In this document: positions 9,341 to 18,580 of the stretch, in pieces
How the letters are laid out: the number at the start of each line of letters is the position of its first letter
How positions within the stretch are numbered: position 1 is the first letter of the stretch
DNA from: Magnetospirillum sp. UT-4
Lineage (GTDB): Bacteria > Pseudomonadota > Alphaproteobacteria > Rhodospirillales > Magnetospirillaceae
Assembly (NCBI RefSeq): GCF_902729435.1
Contig: NZ_CACVCG010000038.1
Location: forward strand, 1 to 64,000
Direction: 5' to 3'
DNA: 64,000 bases
Translations under genes and position numbers: made by a program
The notes under the pieces: generated by a model
What the model saw: the letters and a program-made list of their open reading frames with translations, nothing else
Databases searched by the model: none
Told to the model about the DNA's origin: nothing

Positions 9341-9372
9341 GTTAGTACATGAGTCATGGCTCATATGCTAAC
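9341..9372. promoter_or_regulatory. 32-bp inverted repeat, candidate operator of the SQR-like gene
   Basis: GTTAG (9341-9345) with ATGAG (9349-9353) is mirrored by CTCAT (9360-9364) with CTAAC (9368-9372) around a 6-base centre. On the minus strand TTAGCA and TACTAA, 18 bases apart, could be the -35 and -10, so the repeat would cover the promoter. A repressor or activator dimer site is the natural reading. A sulfide-responsive ArsR/BigR-type regulator would make biological sense, but no regulator gene is adjacent. Confidence 0.5.
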
Positions 9373-9403
9373 GGCTGTTTGCTCTTGCAAACAATGTGAA
9401 TCG

Positions 9404-10927
9404 TCAAGACCGTCCGGGCACCAGCCGGCGGTAGGACAGCGCCTCGGCGACGTGGAGGCGGCGCACGCCCTCGGCGCCGTCGAGATCGGCCAGGGTGCGC
9501 GACACCCGTAGCACCCGGTGATAGCCGCGCGCCGACAGGCGCATACGCTCGGCCGCCTCGGTCAGCAGGGCGCGGCCCGGGGCATCGGGGGCGGCGATGC
9601 GCTCCAGGGTCTCGCCGTCGGCTTCGGCATTGGTGCGCCATCCCCGGCCCGGCGCCAGGGCGGCCAGCCGTTCGGCCTGGACGGCGCGGGCGGCGGCGAC
9701 GCGGGCGGCGATCTCGGCCGAGCCCTCGGCCGGCGGCGGCAGCGACAGATCGGCCGGGTTGACCGCCGGCACCTCCACATGCAGGTCGATGCGGTCGAAC
9801 AGCGGCCCCGAGATCTTCGACTGGTATTCGGCGCCGCAGCGGGGCGCCTTGCTGCAGGCCTGGGCGGGATCGCCGAGATAGCCGCAGCGGCACGGATTCA
9901 TCGCCGCCACCAGCTGCACCCGGGCGGGATAGGTGACGTGGGCGGCCGCCCGGGCGACGCTGGCGCGACCCGATTCCAGGGGCTGGCGCAGGGCCTCCAG
10001 GGCGCCGCGCTGGAACTCGGGCAGCTCGTCCAGGAACAGCACGCCGTTATGGGCCAGCGACACCTCGCCCGGCTTGGCCCTGGAGCCGCCCCCCACCAGC
10101 GCCGGGACCGAGGCGGAATGATGGGGATCGCGGAAGGGGCGGCGCCGCAGCAGGCGGCCGTCGGCGAGGTGCCCGGCGACCGAATGGATCATGCTGACCT
10201 CCAGCGCCTCGGCCGGCTCCAGCGCCGGCAGCAGCCCGGCCAGGCGGGCCGCCAGCATGGACTTGCCGGACCCGGGCGGGCCGATCATCAGCAAATTGTG
10301 GCCGCCGGCCGCCGCCACCTCCAGCGCCCGCTTGGCCGATTCCTGGCCCTTGATGTCCCTGAGGTCGAGGGGATCGGGGTCGTCCTCGGCCAGCTTCGGC
10401 TCGGGCCGGGCCAGCACCTGCATGCCCTTGAAATGGTTGACCAGGGCCAGCAGCGACGGCGCCGCCAGGATCTCCAGGTCGCCGGCCCAGGCCGCCTCGG
10501 ACCCCTGCACCGCCGGGCAGATCAGGCCCCGTCCGGCGGCCGAGGCGGCGATGGCCGCCGGCAGCACCCCCGACACCGCCGCCAGCGAGCCGTCCAGGCC
10601 CAACTCGCCCAGGCTGACATAGCCGGCCACCTCGTCGGGCGGCAGCACCCCCATGCCGGCCAGCAGGCCCAGCGCGATGGGCAGGTCGAAATGGCTGCCC
10701 TCCTTCAGCAGATCGGCGGGGGCCAGGTTGACGGTGATCCGTTTCGGCGGCAGCGCCAGCCCCAGCGAATTGAACGCCGCCCGCACCCGCTCGCGGCTCT
10801 CCCCCACCGCCTTGTCGGGCAGGCCGACGATGGTGAAGGCCGGCAACCCGCCTGCCACCTGGACCTGGACGTCGATCTCCAGGCAGTCGATGCCGGAAAA
10901 GGCGATGGTGGGCGCGTGGGTGGTCAT
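9404..10927 (-). CDS. comM: YifB/ComM family Mg-chelatase-like AAA+ ATPase
   Basis: A 507-residue protein, the usual family length. It has an N-terminal Lon-protease-like domain, an AAA+ Mg-chelatase domain with Walker A GPPGSGKSMLA and Walker B LFLDELPEF, and a C-terminal helical domain. CRCGYLGDPAQACSKAPRC inside the ATPase domain is a typical cysteine cluster. ComM is a branch-migration helicase that aids integration of taken-up DNA in transformable bacteria. In non-competent species its role is less clear. I chose the ATG at 10927 (MTTHAPTIAFSGID). The open frame runs further upstream without homology. It lies downstream of gshB in the same direction. Confidence 0.93.
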   Translation of the reverse strand: MTTHAPTIAFSGIDCLEIDVQVQVAGGLPAFTIVGLPDKAVGESRERVRAAFNSLGLALPPKRITVNLAPADLLKEGSHFDLPIALGLLAGMGVLPPDEVAGYVSLGELGLDGSLAAVSGVLPAAIAASAAGRGLICPAVQGSEAAWAGDLEILAAPSLLALVNHFKGMQVLARPEPKLAEDDPDPLDLRDIKGQESAKRALEVAAAGGHNLLMIGPPGSGKSMLAARLAGLLPALEPAEALEVSMIHSVAGHLADGRLLRRRPFRDPHHSASVPALVGGGSRAKPGEVSLAHNGVLFLDELPEFQRGALEALRQPLESGRASVARAAAHVTYPARVQLVAAMNPCRCGYLGDPAQACSKAPRCGAEYQSKISGPLFDRIDLHVEVPAVNPADLSLPPPAEGSAEIAARVAAARAVQAERLAALAPGRGWRTNAEADGETLERIAAPDAPGRALLTEAAERMRLSARGYHRVLRVSRTLADLDGAEGVRRLHVAEALSYRRLVPGRS

Positions 10928-11148
10928 CGGCTGTGTTTTTCCCCTCTCCGGCGAGCCGCAGCATACAATCGGCGGGCGGTGTCGGCCAGGGGCGGTTTTC
11001 ATCTGCCCGGATGTTGCCAGAGCGCAACAGGGCGGGGCGGCGGCGGGGGCTGCACCTGAATTTGCAGTTAAAGACCCAACTTCATTTGCAGGCAGCACGG
11101 CCCGTCAACTGCAAACGGTGTTGGTGCCGCCGCCAACCCCTTGATTTC
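10928..11148. other. comM-gshB intergenic region with repeated TTTGCAG motifs
   Basis: No gene is visible in these 221 bases. TTTGCAGTT (11061-11069), TTTGCAG (11085-11091) and the inverse AACTGCAAA (11107-11115) form a set of related half-sites. They could be regulator sites for comM (minus strand) or remnants of a repeat. No terminator is evident after gshB. Confidence 0.3.
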
Positions 11149-12114
11149 TCAGGCAGTGGGCACGGCGGCGGTGGAGGCGTGGCGCAGTTCGATGGCGTCC
11201 CAGATCTGGGCCTCGATGCAGATGTCGTCGAAGCGGTCGATCTCCTGGATGCCGGTGGGCGAGGTGACGTTGATCTCGGTGAGGTGGCCGCCGATCACGT
11301 CGATGCCGACGAAGACCAGGCCGCGGGCCCGCAGGGTGGGGCCGATGGCCTCGCAGATCTCGCGGTCGCGCTGGGTCAGCGTCGCCTTCATGGCCCGCCC
11401 GCCCACATGCAGGTTGGAGCGCGCCTCGCCGGCCTTGGGCACCCGGTTGACGGCGCCGGCCGGCTGGCCGTCCACCAGGATGATGCGCTTGTCGCCCTCG
11501 CGCACCTCGGGCAGGTATTGCTGCACGATCACCGGCTCGCGGTAGAGCTGGGTGAACAGCTCCAGCAGGCTGTTGAGGTTCTCGTCGCCGGGGGTGACGT
11601 GGAACACCCCGGCGCCGCCGTTGCCGAACAGCGGCTTCAGCACGATGTCGCCGTATTCGGCGCGGAAATCCAGGATCTGGCGGCGGTCGGCGGTGATCAG
11701 GGTGGGCGGCAGCAGCCCGGGGAAGTGGGTGACCAGCAGCTTTTCCGGAGCGTTGCGCACATGCACCGGATCGTTCACCACCAGGGTCGCCGGGTGGATG
11801 TGCTCGAGCAGGTGGGTGGCGGTGATGTAGGCCATGTCGAAGGGCGGGTCCTGGCGCATCAGCACCACGTCCATGGTGGCCAGATCGACCAGCTGCGGGT
11901 CGCCCAGCACCGCGTGGTCGCCCGGTTGCCGGCGCACCGACAGCGGCCGCACCCAGGCCGAGACCCGGCCGTTCTTCAGCGCCAGGGCGCTGGGCAGGTA
12001 ATGGAACAGGGCGTGGCCGCGGCGCTGCGCCTCCAGCGCCAGGGCAAAGGTGGAATCGGCGTTGATGTCGATGCCCTCGATGGGGTCCATCTGGATGGCG
12101 ACGGCAAGGCTCAT
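11149..12114 (-). CDS. gshB: Glutathione synthetase
   Basis: A 321-residue ATP-grasp enzyme that ligates gamma-glutamylcysteine and glycine to make glutathione in the cytoplasm. It starts [20 protein letters not shown], the conserved N-terminus, so the ATG at 12114 is preferred over longer frames. Further matches are [11 protein letters not shown], the ATP-grasp segment [14 protein letters not shown] and the C-terminal [11 protein letters not shown]-like motif ([11 protein letters not shown]). It is the fifth gene of a leftward series rsmI-yraN-BON-SirB1-gshB, an arrangement common in alphaproteobacteria. Confidence 0.96.
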   Translation of the reverse strand: MSLAVAIQMDPIEGIDINADSTFALALEAQRRGHALFHYLPSALALKNGRVSAWVRPLSVRRQPGDHAVLGDPQLVDLATMDVVLMRQDPPFDMAYITATHLLEHIHPATLVVNDPVHVRNAPEKLLVTHFPGLLPPTLITADRRQILDFRAEYGDIVLKPLFGNGGAGVFHVTPGDENLNSLLELFTQLYREPVIVQQYLPEVREGDKRIILVDGQPAGAVNRVPKAGEARSNLHVGGRAMKATLTQRDREICEAIGPTLRARGLVFVGIDVIGGHLTEINVTSPTGIQEIDRFDDICIEAQIWDAIELRHASTAAVPTA

Positions 12115-12131
12115 GGCTTTTCTCCTCCGCT

Positions 12132-12944
12132 TCAGCCCATGCGGGCGCGGATTTCCTGGACAAGCTGCTGGGTCCGCAGGCGCGCCGGGCCGCTGCCGGT
12201 GCGGGCGATGAACTGTTCCAGCGCCGCCACCGCCGCCGCCAGATGGTCCAGGCGCATGTGCATCAGCCCGGCCTCGCGCCACAGCAGATCCTGGTCGGGG
12301 GCGAACAGCAGGGCCGCCTCCACCGCCGCCAGCGCGGCGCTGACGTCGCCGCGGCGCAGGTGCCGCAGCTTGGCTTCGTTCTGCAGCCGCAAGAGGATCT
12401 GGCGATCCGACAGCGGGCGGAACAGGTCGGGGGTCATCTCGGCGGCCAGGCCGGTGCGCAGCTTCATCAAGGTGCGCAGGTCGGGCGGTTCCAGCACGCG
12501 GCCGCCGCCCGAAGGGTCGATGATGGCCCTTCCGCCCGAGTCGTCGGTCAGGCGCACCAGGAAATGGGCGGGAAAGGCCAGCGCCTCGGCGCTCCAACCA
12601 GCGCCGCGGGCGGCCTCCAGCCACAGGATGCCGAGCGCCTCGGGGCCGCCGCGGCGATGCTCCAGCAGCCAGGCGAGGTCTGGTTCGTCCTCGTCGCCGC
12701 CGCCGTGGAAGCCGTGGCCGACGAACAGGTGTTCGACCAGCAGACCGGCGCGGGCCGGCGCGTCGAGCCCGGTTCCCGCCGCCAGCCCGCGGGTGAGCGG
12801 CTGCAGCACCGCCAGCCCCGGGGCGGGATCGTCGCCGCGCTCCAGGCAGGCCAGCAGCAGCGCCGCCTCGGCCAGGCCGGCGGCGTCGCCGCTTCCGGCC
12901 ATGGCGGCCAGGCGCTGACGCAGGGCGCGGCCGCTCGCCCGCAT
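12132..12944 (-). CDS. SirB1 family transglutaminase-like/TPR protein
   Basis: A 270-residue protein. The N-terminal ~170 residues match the SirB1 transglutaminase-like domain, with [37 protein letters not shown], and [10 protein letters not shown] followed by [11 protein letters not shown]. The C-terminal part is TPR-like (about residues 185-255). In transglutaminase folds a Cys-His-Asp triad is expected. Here I see no convincing nucleophilic Cys, as is common in SirB1 proteins, so a catalytic role is doubtful. It starts 4 bases after the BON lipoprotein stop and ends 17 bases before gshB, so it is part of one operon. Confidence 0.8.
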   Translation of the reverse strand: MRASGRALRQRLAAMAGSGDAAGLAEAALLLACLERGDDPAPGLAVLQPLTRGLAAGTGLDAPARAGLLVEHLFVGHGFHGGGDEDEPDLAWLLEHRRGGPEALGILWLEAARGAGWSAEALAFPAHFLVRLTDDSGGRAIIDPSGGGRVLEPPDLRTLMKLRTGLAAEMTPDLFRPLSDRQILLRLQNEAKLRHLRRGDVSAALAAVEAALLFAPDQDLLWREAGLMHMRLDHLAAAVAALEQFIARTGSGPARLRTQQLVQEIRARMG

Positions 12945-12948
12945 GGCC

Positions 12949-13551
12949 TCAGCCGTTGCGGCGGGGGTCGGTCTTCAGCCGGACGTGGCTGATCACCCCC
13001 TTGACGTGGGACAGCTCGCGGGCATGGGCGATGACCCGCTGCAGCTCCGCCTCGCTCTGGGCGATGCCCAGCAGGTAGACCACGCCATCGGTGACGTCGA
13101 CGGTGTAGTTGATGTTGCGGACCTCCTTGTCGAACAGCAGCCGGGCCTTCAGCTCCTGCTGGATCCAGACGTCGCGGCTGTCGTCGATCAGGCCGGAGCC
13201 GGCGGGGCGCACCTGGATCTCGTTGTAGACCTCGCGGACCCCGGCCGCCTGCCACGCCAGGCGCACGGCGTCGGCCTGGGCCTGGTCGGTGGGGACAAGG
13301 CCGGTCAGCAATATCCGCCCCTCCGAGATGGCCAGGGTCACCTTGCGGTACATCTCGACGTCGTGGCGGAACCACAGATCGTTGATCTCGGTGCGGATGC
13401 GGGTGTCCTCGACGGCGCCGTCGAGGCCGCGCTCCTCGGCGGCGGCGACGCCGGCGGTGGCGCCGGCTCCGATCACCGCGCCGGCGCAGCCGGACAGCAG
13501 CCCGGCCAAGGCGAGGGCGGCACAGGCGGATATCAAGGGCGAGTGCGTCAC
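12949..13551 (-). CDS. BON-domain outer-membrane lipoprotein (DolP/YraP-like)
   Basis: A 200-residue lipoprotein. I chose the GTG at 13551 because it gives a clean signal peptide with lipobox LLSGC. The open frame extends upstream without such sense. Two BON domains follow: one from about residue 50 (TRIRTEINDLWF...VTLAISEGRILLTGLV) and one from about residue 125 (WIQQELKARLLF...VDVTDGVVYLLGIAQ). In enterobacteria yraP (dolP) lies beside rsmI, lpoA and yraN, and its product maintains outer-membrane integrity. The same genes surround this one, which supports orthology. Confidence 0.85.
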   Translation of the reverse strand: MTHSPLISACAALALAGLLSGCAGAVIGAGATAGVAAAEERGLDGAVEDTRIRTEINDLWFRHDVEMYRKVTLAISEGRILLTGLVPTDQAQADAVRLAWQAAGVREVYNEIQVRPAGSGLIDDSRDVWIQQELKARLLFDKEVRNINYTVDVTDGVVYLLGIAQSEAELQRVIAHARELSHVKGVISHVRLKTDPRRNG

Positions 13552-13612
13552 GGCGCGGTCCTCTTCAGGGGCTCCACAGGGACTCCAGTGTACCGGCGGG
13601 GCGGGGCGCCCC

Positions 13613-13996
13613 TCAAGCATCCATCCGCCAGGCGTTCGGGATGTGCCGGGGCAGCCGCCAGGGGGCGACCATCACGGTATCGAAACGCATGGTGCAGGCG
13701 GTCAGGTCGGGCCGGCGGGCGAGGAAGGCCTCGGCGGCGCGGGCGATGCGGCGGCGCTGGTTGGCGGTGACGGCGTGCAGCGCGTCGGTCATGGCGGCCC
13801 TGGCCTTGACCTCGACGAAGGCGAGCACGCCGCCGCGGCGCACCACCAGGTCGATTTCGCCGGCACCGGTGCCGCGCCCGGTGGCGTGGCCGCGGGCCAG
13901 CACCGAATAGCCCTTGAGGCGCAGCCACCACGCCGCCAGCGCCTCGCCGGTCCGGCCGCGCCGAAGGGCCCTTTGGCGCGCGGCCGAGGCGCTCAC
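13613..13996 (-). CDS. yraN: YraN family (UPF0102) putative endonuclease-fold protein
   Basis: A 127-residue protein with the family signature: GRTGEALAAWWLRLKGYSVLARG at the N-terminus and GEIDLVVRRGGVLAFVEVKAR in the core. The latter is the D/E-x-K motif of the Holliday-junction-resolvase/restriction-endonuclease fold. The start overlaps the rsmI stop by four bases (ATGA), so the genes are coupled. The physiological role of YraN is not established. Synteny with rsmI is widespread. Confidence 0.92.
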   Translation of the reverse strand: MSASAARQRALRRGRTGEALAAWWLRLKGYSVLARGHATGRGTGAGEIDLVVRRGGVLAFVEVKARAAMTDALHAVTANQRRRIARAAEAFLARRPDLTACTMRFDTVMVAPWRLPRHIPNAWRMDA

Positions 13997-14943
13997 CCCT
14001 TGCCGCCGTCCAGCAGCGCCAGGGCGCGGGCATAGACCTCGCGACGGGGATGGCCGGTGGCGGCGGCCACCAAAGCGGCGGCGTCGCGCACGCTGGCGCC
14101 GTCGGCCACCGCCCGCTTCAGCCGCGCCTCCAGGTCCTCCTCGGCGGCCGGCTCGGGCTCGCCCGGGGGGGCCACCACCACCACCACCTCGCCCTTGGGC
14201 GGGGCCTCGGCATAGCGGTTGGCCAGGGCGAACAGGTCGCCGCGTGCCACCTCCTCGTGCAGCTTGGTCAGCTCGCGCGCCACCGCCGCCTCGCGCGCGC
14301 CCAGGATGGCGGCCATGTCGGCCAGGGACTCGCCCAGCCGCTTGGGCGATTCATAGACCATCAGGGTGGCCGGCACCTCGGCCATCTGGCGCAGCACCTG
14401 GCGCCGCTGGCTGGCCTTGGACGGCAGGAAGCCGGCGAACAGGAAGCGCTCGGTGGGCAGGCCCGACAGCTGCAGCGCGGTGACCAGCGCCGACGCCCCC
14501 GGCACCGCGGTGACCGCCACCCCCTCGGCGACGCAGGCGCGGACCAGACGGTAGCCGGGGTCCGAGACCAGCGGCGTGCCGGCATCCGAGACCAGCGCCA
14601 CCCGGGCTCCGGCCTTCATGCGCAGGATCAGCTCGGGTCCGGCGGTGGCGGCGTTGTGTTCGTGATAGGCGAAAAGCGGGCGTTCCAGCCCCAGCCGGAC
14701 CATCAGCTTGCCGGTGACGCGGGTATCCTCGCAGGCCACCAGGTCGGCACCCCGAAGGGTCTCGATGGCGCGCAGGGTGATGTCGCCCATGTTGCCGATG
14801 GGGGTGGCCACCAGCGACAGGCCCGGCGGCGGTTGCCTTCCGGCCTTGGGCGGACTACCCTCCGGCTCGGCCGTGGTGGTTTCCTTGGAGGATGTCCGTG
14901 CGCCCGATGCTTTCGCGGTGGCGCCGTGTCGCTGCCTTGCCAT
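13993..14943 (-). CDS. rsmI: 16S rRNA (cytidine(1402)-2'-O)-methyltransferase
   Basis: A 316-residue tetrapyrrole-methylase-fold enzyme that 2'-O-methylates C1402 of 16S rRNA. Family motifs are LSLVATPIGNMGDITLRA, CEDTRVT, VALVSDAGTPLVSDPG and VPGASALVTALQLSGLP. The core starts near residue 40, with a basic Ser/Thr-rich N-terminal extension. The ATG at 14943 is the nearest start and no closer GTG or TTG exists in frame. It lies inside the first codons of the divergent lpoA gene, so the 5' ends of the two genes overlap by about 52 bases. First gene of the leftward operon. Confidence 0.93.
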   Translation of the reverse strand: MARQRHGATAKASGARTSSKETTTAEPEGSPPKAGRQPPPGLSLVATPIGNMGDITLRAIETLRGADLVACEDTRVTGKLMVRLGLERPLFAYHEHNAATAGPELILRMKAGARVALVSDAGTPLVSDPGYRLVRACVAEGVAVTAVPGASALVTALQLSGLPTERFLFAGFLPSKASQRRQVLRQMAEVPATLMVYESPKRLGESLADMAAILGAREAAVARELTKLHEEVARGDLFALANRYAEAPPKGEVVVVVAPPGEPEPAAEEDLEARLKRAVADGASVRDAAALVAAATGHPRREVYARALALLDGGKG

Positions 14944-16247
14944 TGGTGGCGGCCCTGCTGCTGAGCGGTTGTCAATCTTCAGATTTACCACCCTGGCTGC
15001 GCGGAACCAAGCCCGCCGAAACCACGGCGCCATCGACCCCTCCGGTCCAGGCGCCGCCGGGGGCACGGCCGCAGGTGCAGCTGCCCGGGGCGCCGGTGCC
15101 GCCGGCCGCCCCCGCCGCGCCGGCTCCCGCCGCGCCGCTTCCCGCCCCGCCGGCCGCCATGGCCGACAAGGACGAGGTCCGGGCCGCCCTGCTGGTGCCG
15201 CTGTCCGGCAGCTACGCCGCCTATGGCCAAGCCATGTCCAACGCCGCCCAGCTGGCGCTGTTCGAGGTCGGCGACCAGCGCCTCAACCTGATTCCGCTCG
15301 ACACCAGGGGCACGCCCGAGGGCGCCGCCGCCGCCGCCCGCCAGGCGGTGGCCCAGGGCGCCGACATCGTGCTGGGGCCGCTGTTCTCGCCCGAGGTCAA
15401 GGCCGCCGCCCAGGTGGCGCGCGAGGCGGCGGTGCCCGTGCTGGCCTTCACCACCGACCGCACCGCCATCGGCCAGGGCATCTACACGCTGGGCTTCCTG
15501 CCGCGCTCGCAGGTGGCCCGGGTGGTCGCCCATGCCCGCCAGCAGGGCAAGGAACGCTTCGCCCTGCTGGCGCGCAGCGACGAATACGGCCGCACCGTCG
15601 CCGACGCCTTCCGCGAGGCGGTGGCGGCCCAGGGCGGCCAGGTGGTCAAGGTGGAATTCTACGACCCCGCCGCCGACCCCACCCAGACGGTCAAGCGCTT
15701 CACCGAATCCGAGCGGCGGGCCGCCGCCCATGCCAGGGACAAGACCCAGCCGGTGCAGCCGCCCCCCTTCGACGCGGTGATGCTGCCCGACGAGGGCACC
15801 CGGCTGCGCTCGGTGGCCTCGCTGGTGACCTATTTCGAGGTCGATCCCGGCGATGTCCGCTTCCTCGGCACCATGCTGTGGGACGATCCCAGGCTGGCGG
15901 TCGAGCCGTCGCTGCAGGGTGGCTGGTACGCCGCCCCGCCCACCGCCGCCCACCAGGAGTTCGAGAGCCGCTACGCCGCCGCCTTCGGGCCGCTGCCGGC
16001 CAAGGTCGGCATCCTCGCCTCGTCGGCCTACGACGCCACCGCCCTGGCGGCGGCGCTGTCGCGCCAGAACCTCGATTTCAGCACCGCCAACATCACCAAT
16101 CCGGGCGGCTTCGCCGGCGTCGACGGGCTGTTCCGGCTGCTCCCCGATGGCAGCAACGACCGCGGCCTGGCGGTGCGCGAGGTCACCCGCGCCGGCCCGC
16201 GCGAGGTGGGTCCGGCCCCGACCAGCTTCAATCCGGTGGGGCAGTAG
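14892..16247 (+). CDS. Penicillin-binding protein activator LpoA-like lipoprotein
   Basis: A 451-residue lipoprotein with signal and lipobox (PLVAALLLSGCQ), then a Pro/Ala-rich linker (residues about 40-95) that could span the periplasm. After it comes a periplasmic-binding-protein type 1 fold beginning AALLVPLSGSYAAYGQAMSNAAQLA. This is the LpoA/YraM C-terminal domain, which in enterobacteria activates PBP1A from the outer membrane. The gene is divergent from rsmI, whereas enterobacterial lpoA follows it. An ATG at 14907 is an alternative start. A class A PBP is encoded at 38256-40379 in the same window. Confidence 0.85.
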   Translation: MSVRPMLSRWRRVAALPLVAALLLSGCQSSDLPPWLRGTKPAETTAPSTPPVQAPPGARPQVQLPGAPVPPAAPAAPAPAAPLPAPPAAMADKDEVRAALLVPLSGSYAAYGQAMSNAAQLALFEVGDQRLNLIPLDTRGTPEGAAAAARQAVAQGADIVLGPLFSPEVKAAAQVAREAAVPVLAFTTDRTAIGQGIYTLGFLPRSQVARVVAHARQQGKERFALLARSDEYGRTVADAFREAVAAQGGQVVKVEFYDPAADPTQTVKRFTESERRAAAHARDKTQPVQPPPFDAVMLPDEGTRLRSVASLVTYFEVDPGDVRFLGTMLWDDPRLAVEPSLQGGWYAAPPTAAHQEFESRYAAAFGPLPAKVGILASSAYDATALAAALSRQNLDFSTANITNPGGFAGVDGLFRLLPDGSNDRGLAVREVTRAGPREVGPAPTSFNPVGQ

Positions 16248-16275
16248 AGGCGGTCCTCTTCCTGCTCTCCCTTTT

Positions 16276-16347
16276 CGTCATCGCCGGGCTTGACCCGGCG
16301 ATCCACGTGCGTCCGCATGGATGCCCGGATCAGGTCCGGGCATGACG
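16276..16347. repeat. GTCAT-type palindromic intergenic repeat
   Basis: A 30-base left arm (16276-16305, CGTCATCGCCGGGCTTGACC and on) and a 30-base right arm (16318-16347) form an imperfect inverted repeat with a 12-base loop. It lies between the convergent stops of lpoA and cobQ. The same family recurs at 18581-19003 (interrupted by a MITE). The element at 63841-63941 starts with the same GTCAT but is otherwise different. Confidence 0.8.
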
Positions 16348-16360
16348 AAGGGGAATGGTG

Positions 16361-17836
16361 CTATATCCCCGCCACATCCACCAGCGCCTTGACGTCCAGG
16401 TGGGCCTCCAGGTGGTCGGCCAGGCGGTCGAGCACCTGGTCGACCAGGGCCTCATAGGCCAGCCCGCCGTCGCGGCCGGGCCTGATCCCCTCCAGCAAGG
16501 CGGCGCGGAAGGAATCCGAGGCGAACAGGCCGTGCAGGTAGCAGCCCATCACCCGTCCATCGGGCGAGACGGCGCCGTCGGGCGTCCCGGCCAGGGTGAG
16601 GAAGGGCCGTGCCGCGTCGGGGCCATGGGTGCGGCCCATGTGCATCTCGTAGCCCTTGACCGGGCGGCCGGCGCGGTCGGTGCCCGCCACCTCGGCCAGC
16701 ACCTTGTCGCCGGCCATCTCGGTGGCGACGTCCAGCAGCCCCAGGCCGGGGGCGGAGCCGCCGGCCGGGCCCTCGACGCCCAGCGGGTCCGACACCATCC
16801 GACCCAGCATCTGGTAGCCGGCGCAGATGCCGAGTACCGGGCGTCCGCGGCGGGCATGGGCCAGGATGTCGATGTCCCATCCCTGCTCCCGCAGGAAGGC
16901 CAGGTCGGCGACGGTGGCCTTGGACCCCGGCAGGATCACCAGATCGGCATCGGCGGGGATGGGGCTTCCCGGCGCCACGAAGGACAGGCGCACGTCCGGC
17001 TCGGCGGCCAGGGGGTCGAAATCGTCGAAATTGGCGATGCGGGACAGGCGCGGCACGGCGATGCGCAGCGCGCCGGTACCGGCGCCGGCCCTCAGCGAGG
17101 CGGCGTCCTCGGCGGGCAGGCGGGCGGCCTCGGGGAACCACGGTACGATGCCGAAACAAGCCAGCCCGGTGCGCTCGGCGATGAGGTCGAGGGCGGGGCG
17201 GAACAGCGCCGGATCGCCGCGGAACTTGTTGATGACGTAGCCCTTCAGGCGGGCGCGTTCGGCCTCGGGCAGCAGCTCCCAGGTGCCGACGATGCTGGCG
17301 ATGACGCCGCCGCGGTCGATGTCGGCCACCAGCACCACCGGCACATCGGCGGCCTCGGCGAAGCCCATGTTGGCGATGTCGGCGGCGCGCAGGTTGACCT
17401 CGGCGGCGCTGCCGGCCCCTTCCACCATGACCAGATCGGCTTCGGCGGCCAGGCGGCGGAAGCTCTCCAGCACCCGGGGCAGCAGGGTGGGCTTGAGCGC
17501 GTGGTAGTCGCGGGCGGTGGCGTTGCCCAAGACCTTGCCCTGCACCACCACCTGGGCGCCGATGTCGGTCTGCGGCTTCAGCAGTACCGGGTTCATGTCG
17601 CTGGCCGGGGCGACGAAGCAGGCTCGCGCCTGCAGCGCCTGGGCGCGGCCGATCTCGCCGCCATCGGCGGTCACCGCGGCGTTGTTGGACATGTTCTGCG
17701 GCTTGAACGGGCGCACCTTCAGGCCGCGCCGGGCCAAAGCGCGGCACAGCCCGGCGGCCAGCAGCGACTTGCCGACATCCGATCCGGTGCCCTGCAGCAT
17801 CAGGGCGGGGATGCGGCCCTTATCGTCCAAGAACAT
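16361..17836 (-). CDS. cobQ: Cobyric acid synthase
   Basis: A 491-residue amidotransferase that amidates adenosylcobyrinic acid a,c-diamide at four side chains in cobalamin biosynthesis. The N-terminal dethiobiotin-synthetase-like domain has [23 protein letters not shown] and [10 protein letters not shown]. The C-terminal glutaminase domain has the nucleophile Cys in [10 protein letters not shown] and a later catalytic His in CYLHGLF. Length is normal. The first 17 bases overlap the end of the upstream SYLF gene, implying co-transcription. The other B12 genes of the window (cobU, cobW, cobN) are 32 kb away. Confidence 0.97.
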   Translation of the reverse strand: MFLDDKGRIPALMLQGTGSDVGKSLLAAGLCRALARRGLKVRPFKPQNMSNNAAVTADGGEIGRAQALQARACFVAPASDMNPVLLKPQTDIGAQVVVQGKVLGNATARDYHALKPTLLPRVLESFRRLAAEADLVMVEGAGSAAEVNLRAADIANMGFAEAADVPVVLVADIDRGGVIASIVGTWELLPEAERARLKGYVINKFRGDPALFRPALDLIAERTGLACFGIVPWFPEAARLPAEDAASLRAGAGTGALRIAVPRLSRIANFDDFDPLAAEPDVRLSFVAPGSPIPADADLVILPGSKATVADLAFLREQGWDIDILAHARRGRPVLGICAGYQMLGRMVSDPLGVEGPAGGSAPGLGLLDVATEMAGDKVLAEVAGTDRAGRPVKGYEMHMGRTHGPDAARPFLTLAGTPDGAVSPDGRVMGCYLHGLFASDSFRAALLEGIRPGRDGGLAYEALVDQVLDRLADHLEAHLDVKALVDVAGI

Positions 17837-18491
17837 CTCGCAGACGGTCGGCCTGCGGCGAATCGACGCTGCGGGCGATCAGGATGTCCTCGGGCGCCGG
17901 ATTGTTGCCGTAATAGGCGGCGTTCCAGCTGTGGCGCGGCAGGATGCCCGAGCCGTCCAGGGTGGCGCCGCCATAGGCGCCCACCGCCTTGTTGAAGGCG
18001 TAGATGTCGGCCCCGGCATGGGTGGTGGTGGCGGCCGAGGCGCCGGCGCCCACATGGGCCAGCGCCACCCCGGCGCCGGCACCGGCCTTGAAGCGGTTGT
18101 CCATCACCGCCTTCAGGCCGCCCTCGCTCATGATGACGTACAGGGTCTCGGCATCCTGCAGGCCGATCTGCAGCCCGACCGAGCCCGAGGCCACGGAATA
18201 GAAGGCGGGGCCCGACCAGCGTCCGTCGCCGCCCTTGGTCAGCAGCACGCCGGTGCCGTATTCGGCGCCGATGATGAAGCCGCCCTTGACCAGGTCGGGG
18301 ACGATCAGCACGGCGCGGGCGCGGGCGAGAAGGGCGTCGATGTCGCCCTGCAGCTGCGGATCGCGGCGCAGGCGCTCGATGCTGGTGGCCGCCTTGGCGA
18401 CCATGCGGGTGGTCTCGGCCGCAGGCTCGGCCGCCGCCGGCTTGGCCGCGACGCCCACCGCCAGCAGCAGCGCAACGAGGATACGGATCAT
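17820..18491 (-). CDS. SYLF-domain (Ysc84-like) secreted lipid-binding protein
   Basis: A 223-residue protein with a Sec signal ([21 protein letters not shown]). A SYLF domain follows, with [48 protein letters not shown] and a glycine-rich [21 protein letters not shown] stretch. SYLF domains bind phosphoinositides in eukaryotes. Bacterial members are periplasmic or secreted with unclear roles. The stop overlaps the cobQ start by 17 bases in another frame. Upstream is the repeat-filled 18492-19020 gap. Confidence 0.88.
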   Translation of the reverse strand: MIRILVALLLAVGVAAKPAAAEPAAETTRMVAKAATSIERLRRDPQLQGDIDALLARARAVLIVPDLVKGGFIIGAEYGTGVLLTKGGDGRWSGPAFYSVASGSVGLQIGLQDAETLYVIMSEGGLKAVMDNRFKAGAGAGVALAHVGAGASAATTTHAGADIYAFNKAVGAYGGATLDGSGILPRHSWNAAYYGNNPAPEDILIARSVDSPQADRLRDVLGR

Positions 18492-18580
18492 GCGGCACCT
18501 CCGGGAAAGCCGTCCGTAAGGCGAAGCACATTTCGCCTTACGAACGGGTTAATTCCCGCGTGCCTGGTCCTCACCCCAGA

